Part shown: positions 8,914-16,004 of the stretch, one piece after another
How the letters are laid out: every line of letters begins with the position of its first letter
How positions within the stretch are numbered: the stretch's first letter is position 1
The notes under the pieces: generated by a model
Seen by the model: only the letters and a program-made list of their open reading frames with translations
What the model was told of the DNA's origin: nothing
The model's database searches: none
Program-made: the position numbers and the translations under genes
DNA from: Anditalea andensis
Lineage (GTDB): Bacteria > Bacteroidota > Bacteroidia > Cytophagales > Cyclobacteriaceae
DNA length: 64,000 bases
NCBI RefSeq assembly: GCF_000714815.1
Contig: NZ_JMIH01000024.1
Location: 62,001-126,000 of the forward strand
Direction of reading: 5' to 3'

Positions 8914-10367
8914 TTAAAACAGCCATCAAACCCAGTTCCACTCATTTCAAAAAGTCCGACCTTGTAAGGGTTTTTGTAAAAGGAGGGATCATTTCCCCCG
9001 GAGATTTTCAGAAGATCATCCATACTGCTAATGAACTTGGAACATCCTACATTCATTTAGGGTCAAGGCAGGATATTTTGTTTCCACTGAAAAATAAAAA
9101 CCTTAAGGTACTGGAAGATACATTTGAATCTATTCAGACAGATTTTGATACAGATGGTGAAGAATTTCACAATATTGTGTCTTCTTATACCGCATTGGAT
9201 GTGATGCCCACTACGCACTGGCTGGCCTCTCATATCTACCATTATATATTGGATACCTTTGATTATAAACCACAGCTAAAGGTAAATATTACTGACCCCG
9301 TCCAAAGTTTGGTACCCTTGTTTACTGGAAATATTAACTTTGTGGCTTCGACACACGATAATTTTTGGTACCTATATTTGAGGTTTTCAGAAATAGATAA
9401 TAAGCCGTGGTGTGCACCAGAGCTCATTTTTGGCTATGATCTGGCCAAAGTGGCCAAAGCCATAGAAGAACTTAATCCGCTGCAGGGAAAATATACTTAT
9501 ACGGAAATCTATACCAAAGCTGTCAAAAACCTTACCTTGAATACCCAAGCTTTAACCCATGACCTTACTTATCCAGAAGGCCATACCCCTTATTATGAAG
9601 GAATGAACAGGATAGCTGGAGGTAAATACTGGCTGGGCTTATATTGGAGAAACAATAAGTTTAGCATTAATTTTCTAAAAGCTCTGTGTCAGTTGTGCCT
9701 AGAAACTAATATAGGTAAGTTAAGCCTGACTCCCTGGAAATCGCTTATTGTGAGGGGTATTACTGAAAAGGACCGCATGAGTTGGGAAAAGCTTTTAGGA
9801 AAATATGGGATCAATATCCGTCACAGTTCGTTGGAGCTAAACTGGCATTTACCGGTATTGGATGAAGAAGCTTTGGAAATTAAGAATTATCTGGTAAGGG
9901 CTTTGGATAAGCAGGATATCAGTACCTATGGTTTGTCCTTTTCTGTCAAAATCAGGCATATGGTTCTATTTACATCCATAGTCATTGAAAAAAATCCTTC
10001 TACTGATGATAAACAGCAGGATACCTTTAATATACTTTATTCTAAAGATTTCCTTCCAAATCTTTCTGAGTACTACCATTATGTGAAGGAAGTAACATTG
10101 GAAACTATCCCTCCCTTACTTATAGAACTAAGTTATAAGTACTATGATCAGCTTGATACCAATAGACATGATATATCTGAACCCATTGTAGGTTTTAAAC
10201 CGGTTGAGCATAAAAAATATCAATGTTCCAGCTGCATGACCATTTATGATGAAAATGTAGGGGATCCCTCATCTGATGTGGCTCCCGGAACCTCGTTTCA
10301 AAAATTACATAATTCCTATACCTGTCCGGTTTGTGAAAGCCCGAAGTCAGCTTACAGGCTTATATAA
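8910..10367 (+). CDS. Nitrite/sulfite reductase-like protein lacking sirohaem ligands, with C-terminal rubredoxin
   Basis: A 485-residue protein. Residues 18-70 resemble a ferredoxin-like half domain of nitrite/sulfite reductases (VKGGIISPGDFQKI then LGSRQDILF). A second copy covers about 240-295 (KLSLTPWKSLIVRGI). Between them the sirohaem/[4Fe-4S] signature is gone. SSYTALDVM (91-99) sits where Cx5C is expected and NITDPVQSLVP (126-136) where Cx3C is expected. Residues 437-485 form a rubredoxin domain with C439, C442, C472 and C475 as iron ligands. The gene overlaps the fused nitrate reductase by four bases. The FAD module of that enzyme belongs to a family that includes NADH:rubredoxin reductases, so an electron-transfer partner role is a reasonable inference. 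An assembly or structural role is also possible. Catalysis of nitrite reduction is unlikely. Confidence 0.75.
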   Translation: MIKTAIKPSSTHFKKSDLVRVFVKGGIISPGDFQKIIHTANELGTSYIHLGSRQDILFPLKNKNLKVLEDTFESIQTDFDTDGEEFHNIVSSYTALDVMPTTHWLASHIYHYILDTFDYKPQLKVNITDPVQSLVPLFTGNINFVASTHDNFWYLYLRFSEIDNKPWCAPELIFGYDLAKVAKAIEELNPLQGKYTYTEIYTKAVKNLTLNTQALTHDLTYPEGHTPYYEGMNRIAGGKYWLGLYWRNNKFSINFLKALCQLCLETNIGKLSLTPWKSLIVRGITEKDRMSWEKLLGKYGINIRHSSLELNWHLPVLDEEALEIKNYLVRALDKQDISTYGLSFSVKIRHMVLFTSIVIEKNPSTDDKQQDTFNILYSKDFLPNLSEYYHYVKEVTLETIPPLLIELSYKYYDQLDTNRHDISEPIVGFKPVEHKKYQCSSCMTIYDENVGDPSSDVAPGTSFQKLHNSYTCPVCESPKSAYRLI

Positions 10368-10496
10368 ATCAGCATTGTCCATCGTTGGGTGATATAATAT
10401 GGATCTGTTTAATGCCAGAAATTAACGGTAAATGAAGAAGATACATAATATAAATCCTAAATTGCACCTTTACTACAAACCAGAGGGCTATTCAGT

Positions 10497-10958
10497 ATGA
10501 CCAACAATGATATTTTACGTAACTTAAGATATACCTTTGACTTGGGGGATGCTCAAATGATGGCGATATTTGCCCAGGCCGATCAGACTGTCAGTAGATC
10601 TGAAGTGAGCAATTGGCTAAAAAAGGATGATGATCCTGATTTTCAGGAAATGAATGATAGGGAATTGGCCATATTTCTGAACGGTTTTATCAATGAAAAA
10701 CGAGGTAAAAAAGAGGGTGTCCAACCGGAGGCAGAAGAGAGGCTGACCAATAATAATATTTTAAGGAAATTAAAAATTGCATTAAATTTAAAAGATGAAG
10801 ATATGCTCTCCATCTTAGAATCGGTAGACCGTCGCATCAGCAAGCATGAATTAAGTGCATTTTTCCGGAAGCCAGGCCAGCCCCAGTACCGTCCTGCACT
10901 GGACCAGATTCTTAGGAATTTTCTTCATGGTTTGCAGATAAAGTATAGAGGCAATTAA
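10497..10958 (+). CDS. DUF1456 (YehS-like) protein
   Basis: A 153-residue soluble protein made of two similar halves. Each begins TNNDILRNL or TNNNILRKL and ends with a hydrophobic helix (residues about 1-67 and 79-150). This matches the DUF1456/YehS family, whose biochemical role is not established. The repeat suggests internal duplication. It follows the rubredoxin-fused protein after 129 bases on the same strand and converges tail-to-tail with the DUF4202 gene, with a single base between the stop codons. Location inside the nitrate island may be incidental. No signal peptide, membrane segment or metal-binding motif is seen. Confidence 0.8.
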   Translation: MTNNDILRNLRYTFDLGDAQMMAIFAQADQTVSRSEVSNWLKKDDDPDFQEMNDRELAIFLNGFINEKRGKKEGVQPEAEERLTNNNILRKLKIALNLKDEDMLSILESVDRRISKHELSAFFRKPGQPQYRPALDQILRNFLHGLQIKYRGN

Positions 10959-10959
10959 A

Positions 10960-11556
10960 TCACGTATTTTGAGCTAAGGCTTTGTTTACCACATTTAATG
11001 CCTGATCTGAGTGTGTCATGGATAAGGCGTAGGCATGGCCCTTGTCAGACATTTTCTTCCATGTTTTCTGCACTATGTCTATCGTTTTATTTTCCTCGTG
11101 CACATGTTTGACGATAAATTCATCAAAATAGTATTGAAGAAATACCAGGCATACGACATCTTCTAAGGTTTGGGCTTCAGGATCGGTTTTAAGCCGCCGT
11201 TTATTAATGAGGTCGTCCACTTTCTGGATGTCTTCTTCTGCATATCCATTTGCCCGCATTATTCCAGCAGCTTTTTCTCCATGAAACTTTTTCAGCTCTG
11301 TTCGCCACTGTAAATATCCTATTCTGTCCATAGGATACTTTTCTCTTGGATGGGTAAATCGCTGTATATGTTGGGCTCTAATGGCAATCTGCAGATTTTC
11401 GGACGCGTCGGGGCAAAATCTATGGAGCATATCCGTCATCCTTTGACTATAAAGCAGTTCTTTTGGGATTTTTTTCCCTTCAAAGACATCCAAGTGCGGA
11501 TCTTGGCTATTTAAGGCATCTATATCTGCTATGGTAATGTGAAATCTATTATCCAT
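10960..11556 (-). CDS. DUF4202 family protein
   Basis: A 198-residue soluble protein that matches DUF4202 by its conserved stretches LDVFEGKKIPKELLYSQRM, AIRAQHIQRFTHPR and EDVVCLVFLQYYFDEF. The family has no proven function but is often encoded beside nitrate or nitrite assimilation genes, which agrees with this location. Histidines and acidic residues are spread as in a helical HD-like metal-binding fold, but this is a guess. It lies on the same strand as cobA, 202 bases downstream of it, so the two may share a transcript. There is no signal peptide. Confidence 0.8.
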   Translation of the reverse strand: MDNRFHITIADIDALNSQDPHLDVFEGKKIPKELLYSQRMTDMLHRFCPDASENLQIAIRAQHIQRFTHPREKYPMDRIGYLQWRTELKKFHGEKAAGIMRANGYAEEDIQKVDDLINKRRLKTDPEAQTLEDVVCLVFLQYYFDEFIVKHVHEENKTIDIVQKTWKKMSDKGHAYALSMTHSDQALNVVNKALAQNT

Positions 11557-11723
11557 GGTAAGTGAAGTTTTATCTATTGCTTATTTTAAGATAGGCATTA
11601 TATGATAAATGATCAAATGGTTTGTAAGTAATCTTCACTAAAATGAGTGATAGATAGTAAGACATTTATGGATTGATACGCAAAAAATTAAAAACCAAGG
11701 TAGCGCCTCTTGTATTACTGTAA

Positions 11724-11755
11724 GGAAAATTCTATGGTTTTCAAAGAATTTTTCC
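11724..11755 (-). terminator. Hairpin just after cobA
   Basis: Read on the minus strand, GGAAAAATTCT pairs with AGAATTTTCC (one extra A) around an 11-base loop, starting three bases after the cobA stop codon. There is no clean T run after the stem. It may be a weak terminator or a transcript-stabilising structure before the DUF4202 gene. Confidence 0.4.
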
Positions 11756-11758
11756 TAT

Positions 11759-12523
11759 TCATAAGGAGATATTCTCTTTAAGCGAAGCATAAATCGTTTC
11801 CTTTTTCTCATTTACTACCTTTCCGATTACGATGATGGCCGGAGCAGATAGTCTCCCCAGCTCGTTTTCATCCATTATACCTCCCAATGTACTTATCAAA
11901 CATGTAGAACAGTCTAAGCTTCCATTTTGAATAATGGCCATAGGTTCATTGATGCCACGGGCCTTTTGAAACAGGGCCACTATTTCCTTGATTTTTTTTA
12001 AGCCCATTAATATTACTATTGTAGCACTGGATTGGGCTGCTAAATGTAAATCTTTGGCTAGGGAGCCATCCTTTAACGTGCCAGTGATGACCCAAAAGCT
12101 TTCGTTCACACCCCTTTTAGTCAATGGTATTCCTTCTATCCCTGCCACAGCTATGGCACTGCTGACTCCTGGGACATAAGATACAGGTATCCCTTGACTG
12201 CGGGCGTATTCCAGTTCTTCATGTCCTCTCCCGAATACATAAGGATCTCCTCCTTTCAATCTTACCACATGTCCCATGTTTTGGGCATATCCGACGATCA
12301 TTTTATTGATCTCCTGCTGCTGTTGTGAATGAAGGCCTGCCCTTTTTCCTACGTATATTTTTAAGGTGCTGGATGGTGCATGATCCAGAAGTGCGATATT
12401 GGCCAGAGCATCATATAAAATAACATCTGCGGATTGTAAGGTTTTAATAGCTTTGAGAGTAATAAGGTCAGGATCTCCTGGTCCTGCTCCCACCAAAGAA
12501 AGTCTAGGCTGTGAGTTTCTCAT
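11759..12523 (-). CDS. cobA: Uroporphyrinogen-III C-methyltransferase (SUMT)
   Basis: A 254-residue enzyme that methylates uroporphyrinogen III twice with S-adenosylmethionine to give precorrin-2, the precursor of sirohaem. The motif VGAGPGDPDLIT near residues 11-22 and VRLKGGDPYVFGRGHEE near residues 92-108 are the standard SUMT signatures. The length equals the methyltransferase domain alone, so the dehydrogenase/ferrochelatase half found in CysG is absent and must be encoded elsewhere. It is divergent from nirB, whose product needs sirohaem. The 128-base gap between them carries two TACGTA palindromes, which suggests joint control. Confidence 0.95.
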   Translation of the reverse strand: MRNSQPRLSLVGAGPGDPDLITLKAIKTLQSADVILYDALANIALLDHAPSSTLKIYVGKRAGLHSQQQQEINKMIVGYAQNMGHVVRLKGGDPYVFGRGHEELEYARSQGIPVSYVPGVSSAIAVAGIEGIPLTKRGVNESFWVITGTLKDGSLAKDLHLAAQSSATIVILMGLKKIKEIVALFQKARGINEPMAIIQNGSLDCSTCLISTLGGIMDENELGRLSAPAIIVIGKVVNEKKETIYASLKENISL

Positions 12524-12549
12524 CTTAAATCATATTGTTTCAGAAATAA

Positions 12550-12561
12550 AAATACGTAAAA
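12550..12561. promoter_or_regulatory. TACGTA-type motif proximal to cobA
   Basis: AAATACGTAAAA is centred 32 bases upstream of the cobA start codon and 23 bases from the second copy in the same divergent intergenic region. It is one of four intergenic copies in the nitrate island. Confidence 0.5.
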
Positions 12562-12572
12562 TAATTAAGTAA

Positions 12573-12584
12573 AAATACGTATTT
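12573..12584. promoter_or_regulatory. Perfect TACGTA palindrome in the nirB promoter
   Basis: AAATACGTATTT is a perfect 12-base palindrome, the best copy of the motif shared across the island. It is centred about 25 bases upstream of the nirB -7 box, where a -33 element would normally sit. No TTG is present at the usual spacing. This is the layout of a promoter that depends on an activator. The regulator itself is inferred. Confidence 0.55.
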
Positions 12585-12599
12585 ATAATTTAAATATTT

Positions 12600-12607
12600 T
12601 ATATTTG
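12600..12607 (+). promoter_or_regulatory. Bacteroidota -7 box for nirB
   Basis: TATATTTG matches the Bacteroidota -7 consensus TAnnTTTG, 45 bases upstream of the nirB ATG. A further dyad, ATTAAG/CTTAAT, lies in the leader at 12626-12645. Confidence 0.5.
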
Positions 12608-12651
12608 AATCACCAGTAGATTATAATTAAGAAGAATTACTTAATCAATGA

Positions 12652-15174
12652 ATGTCTAAATCGGGAAATGATATGAAAAAAATAGTTGTGATCGGAAATG
12701 GAATGGTGGGATATAAGTTTTGTGAAAAGCTTAGGGCAGCAGAGGGCAACGAAATTTTTGATGTGACGGTATTTGGTGAAGAACCTTGGCCTGCTTATGA
12801 TCGGGTGCATCTCAGTTCTTATTTTTCAGGAGCTAATGCAGATACACTTATGATGGCTCCCCGATCATGGTATCATGAGCATGATATAGATTTGAGGACT
12901 AATGAACTGATTATAAAAATAGATAGAATCGGTAAAACTGTCCATAGCCATACGGGCAATAGTATTGCTTACGATTTCCTGATTTTAGCTACTGGTTCCG
13001 GTGCATTTGTACCTACTATCAGTGGCGTGGATAAAAAAGGGGTTTTTGTCTATCGGACATTAGAAGATCTGGATGCCATCATAGCGTATGGCCAAAAAGT
13101 AAAGTCTGCCGCAGTCATGGGAGGTGGTTTATTAGGTCTGGAAGCGGCCAAAGCAGTCTATGATATGGGTCTGAAGACACATGTGGTGGAATTTGCGCCT
13201 CGGCTTATGCCCAGGCAGCTTGATGAAAATGCGGCAGCATTGCTGAAATCTAAGATAGAAGACCTGGGCATTGGCGTTCATCTTTCCAAAAATACCAGGG
13301 AAATATCCGGAAACGGTAAACTCACTGGGTTGGAGTTTGCCGATGGCACCAAACTGGATGTAGAGATGCTTGTGATTTCTGCCGGTATCAAGCCCAGGGA
13401 TGAACTGGCCAGAGATTGTCAGCTGGAGACAAATGTGAGGGGCGGCATAGTGATAAATGAATTCATGCAGACCACTGATCCTTCTATATATGCTATAGGT
13501 GAGGCGGCTGCTTATAAGGAATTGGTTTATGGACTGGTGGCCCCCGGATATGAAATGGCCACACAGGTAGTCAATCAATTGGTGGGTAAGGAAGTGAAAC
13601 CATTTATGGGTTTTGATATGTCCACCAAACTGAAGCTGATCGGTGTAGAAGTAGGAAGCTTTGGTGATCCTTTTGGAGACATAGAGCCCTGTAAGTCGAT
13701 AGTCTTTGAAGACAAGGTCAAAGGGCTATATAAGCGGATCAACATTTCTAAAGATGGTAAAAAACTTCTTGGAGGTATTCTTATAGGTGATACTTCAGCG
13801 TATAATATGCTATTGCAGATGGTACAGAATCACATGCCGCTGCCTCCTGAACCTGAAGATCTGATACTGGGAAGCAGAGGAGGCAAAGAGCCTTCAGGTG
13901 CTGGTATAGCTGCGCTGCCTGAAGGTGCTCAAATATGTTCTTGCGAAAACATTACAAAGTCAGACATATGTAAAGCGATCACTGAAGGTGGAATCGAAGA
14001 TATATCTGCATTAAAATCCTGTACCAAAGCAGGTGCAGGATGTGGAGGCTGTGTGCCGATGGTTCAGGATCTTTTAAACCATGAGCTGAAAAACCTGGGA
14101 AAGAAAGTCAAAAATGTAATATGTGAACATTTTGACTATACCCGCCAAGAACTGTTGGATATCATAAAAATCAAAGAAATAAAATCCTATAACAGGCTAT
14201 TGGATGAAGTAGGGCATGGAGACGGCTGCGAAAAATGCAAGCCCGCGGTAGCTTCTATTCTAGCCAGTACCTGGAATGAATTAGTGGTAAAACAGGATAC
14301 CATTCAGGATACCAATGATAGGTACCTGGCCAATATCCAAAAAGGGGGCAGCTACTCGGTAGTTCCCAGGATACCGGGCGGAGAAATTACTCCAGATAAA
14401 ATCATCGTAATAGGACAGGTGGCCAAAAAATATGGATTGTACACCAAAATAACGGGTGGTCAGCGGATAGATTTATTTGGAGCCAGGGTGGATCAGTTGC
14501 CAGATATATGGGAGGAGCTGATAGATGCCGGATTTGAGAGCGGACATGCCTATGGTAAATCGCTTCGTACAGTCAAAAGCTGCGTAGGATCCACATGGTG
14601 CAGGTTTGGTGTTCAAGATGCTGTATCCTATGCCATTCGTGTAGAGGAACGCTATAGAGGGCTACGCTCACCTCATAAACTGAAAGGAGCTGTGTCTGGC
14701 TGTACCCGTGAATGTGCTGAGGCGCAAAGCAAAGATTTTGGCATTATAGCTACCGAAAAAGGATGGAACCTTTATGTCTGCGGAAACGGAGGGTCTAAGC
14801 CACAGCACGCCCAGCTGCTGATCAATGATATAGACAGTGAAACCTGTATCAAATACATAGACCGTTTTCTGATGTTTTATATTAAAACAGCCGAACCGCT
14901 TAACCGTACTGCCACCTGGCTGAATAAACTAGAAGGCGGACTGGATTACCTTAGGGATGTGGTGGTAAATGATTGTCTGGGAATAGGGGAGGAACTGGAA
15001 CGGGAAATGGATTTTATGGTAGATACTTATGCATGCGAATGGAAGGAAGTAGTCAATAACCCAGTGCTACGGGCTAAATTTAAACATTTCGTTAATACAG
15101 AAGAAAATGATCCTGCTATGGCATTTCAACCTTTACGAGGCCAAAAAATCCCCGTCGAATGGCACGGTCAATAA
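12652..15174 (+). CDS. nirB: NADH-dependent nitrite reductase, large subunit
   Basis: An 840-residue cytoplasmic enzyme that reduces nitrite to ammonium with NADH. Order of domains: FAD/NAD(P)H module (about 1-400; VVIGNGMVGYKF, AVMGGGLLGLEA), first BFD [2Fe-2S] module (C429, C431, C464, C467), a second BFD-like module (C491, H493, C526, C529), the nitrite/sulfite reductase ferredoxin-like half domain, and the sirohaem/[4Fe-4S] domain with C644, C650, C684 and C688. The length matches known NirB proteins. An alternative start at 12673 (MKK) would also give a proper FAD N terminus. ATG 12652 is kept because it is upstream and in frame. The small subunit NirD is encoded 245 bases downstream on the same strand. 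Confidence 0.96.
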   Translation: MSKSGNDMKKIVVIGNGMVGYKFCEKLRAAEGNEIFDVTVFGEEPWPAYDRVHLSSYFSGANADTLMMAPRSWYHEHDIDLRTNELIIKIDRIGKTVHSHTGNSIAYDFLILATGSGAFVPTISGVDKKGVFVYRTLEDLDAIIAYGQKVKSAAVMGGGLLGLEAAKAVYDMGLKTHVVEFAPRLMPRQLDENAAALLKSKIEDLGIGVHLSKNTREISGNGKLTGLEFADGTKLDVEMLVISAGIKPRDELARDCQLETNVRGGIVINEFMQTTDPSIYAIGEAAAYKELVYGLVAPGYEMATQVVNQLVGKEVKPFMGFDMSTKLKLIGVEVGSFGDPFGDIEPCKSIVFEDKVKGLYKRINISKDGKKLLGGILIGDTSAYNMLLQMVQNHMPLPPEPEDLILGSRGGKEPSGAGIAALPEGAQICSCENITKSDICKAITEGGIEDISALKSCTKAGAGCGGCVPMVQDLLNHELKNLGKKVKNVICEHFDYTRQELLDIIKIKEIKSYNRLLDEVGHGDGCEKCKPAVASILASTWNELVVKQDTIQDTNDRYLANIQKGGSYSVVPRIPGGEITPDKIIVIGQVAKKYGLYTKITGGQRIDLFGARVDQLPDIWEELIDAGFESGHAYGKSLRTVKSCVGSTWCRFGVQDAVSYAIRVEERYRGLRSPHKLKGAVSGCTRECAEAQSKDFGIIATEKGWNLYVCGNGGSKPQHAQLLINDIDSETCIKYIDRFLMFYIKTAEPLNRTATWLNKLEGGLDYLRDVVVNDCLGIGEELEREMDFMVDTYACEWKEVVNNPVLRAKFKHFVNTEENDPAMAFQPLRGQKIPVEWHGQ

Positions 15175-15419
15175 ATTTACTATTATAGGAGCGATGGTTT
15201 TATTGATATAAGAAACACTGAAATTATCTATAGGCATATCGTCTCCGAAATATAGCGGGTTGCAGTCCTTGGAATAAAACAATAAATTAATGATAAACCC
15301 TATTTACTAGCGATGCTTCTATCTGATCTTTATTAAAGAGAATTGAAGCAGAAGCAATATTTCCAATTAGCAATAACCCAAAATACCTATTCATTAACCA
15401 TTTTAACCACTCATGAACC

Positions 15420-15803
15420 ATGATGACAGAATTGGAAAAATATAAAAAAGTAGAGGCGGAAGATGTAACTTTTTGGTACCGTGCAGCCACTGTTGGGGCA
15501 TTTCCAGAAGACGGGGGGGCATGTGTAAAATATAAGGATCTTCAGATTGCCGTTTTTAATTTTACCAGAAGGGGAGAATGGTACGCCTGCCAAAATTTAT
15601 GCCCCCATAAAATGCAGATGATTCTTTCCCGTGGAATGATAGGAAGTACAGGGGAAGAGCCGAAAGTAGCCTGCCCATTTCATAAAAAAACATTTTCACT
15701 CAAGACAGGGAAAAATATAAACGGCGACACCTGCGATATCACTACCTATCCTGTAAAAATAGAAGAAGGGTTTGTTTACATAGGTTTTAATGAAGTGTTC
15801 TAA
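15420..15803 (+). CDS. nirD: Nitrite reductase small subunit, Rieske-type
   Basis: A 127-residue Rieske-fold subunit of the NADH nitrite reductase. C61-P-H63 and C85-PF-H88 give the full C-x-H...C-x2-H ligand set for a [2Fe-2S] Rieske cluster, so this copy should bind iron, unlike NirD proteins that have lost the ligands. The gene could start at 15420 or at the next codon, 15423. The 245-base gap from nirB holds no other gene. No strong promoter was recognised there, so co-transcription with nirB is likely. Confidence 0.93.
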   Translation: MMTELEKYKKVEAEDVTFWYRAATVGAFPEDGGACVKYKDLQIAVFNFTRRGEWYACQNLCPHKMQMILSRGMIGSTGEEPKVACPFHKKTFSLKTGKNINGDTCDITTYPVKIEEGFVYIGFNEVF

Positions 15804-15814
15804 TTAAGGAGTAA

Positions 15815-15838
15815 ATAATCATTTATTTAAATGATTAT
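15815..15838. repeat. Perfect 10-bp hairpin after nirD
   Basis: ATAATCATTT and AAATGATTAT form a perfect 10-base stem around an ATTT loop, 12 bases after the nirD stop codon. The stem is AT-rich and lacks a following T run. It is a possible terminator or 3'-end structure separating nirD from the sensor gene. Confidence 0.45.
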
Positions 15839-15972
15839 GGTGGCAAACTAGTTAAAACAATATAGCATCTCATCACTGCATAAAGTTTTAGATTTTGAAA
15901 CTGGTCTTATTGTATTGAAAACCTGCCGTGGGATTTCTTTTTTATAATCGTTTTTTAATGATAAATAAGTAC

Positions 15973-15984
15973 AAATACGTATCT
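15973..15984. promoter_or_regulatory. TACGTA-type palindrome before the sensor kinase
   Basis: AAATACGTATCT differs from the perfect nirB palindrome at one base. It is centred about 27 bases before the kinase ATG and overlaps a -7-like box, TATCTTTA (15980-15987). Here bound protein would block rather than aid polymerase, so negative autoregulation of the two-component system is a possible reading. Confidence 0.45.
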
Positions 15985-16004
15985 TTAGGTGCGATTGACT
16001 ACTT

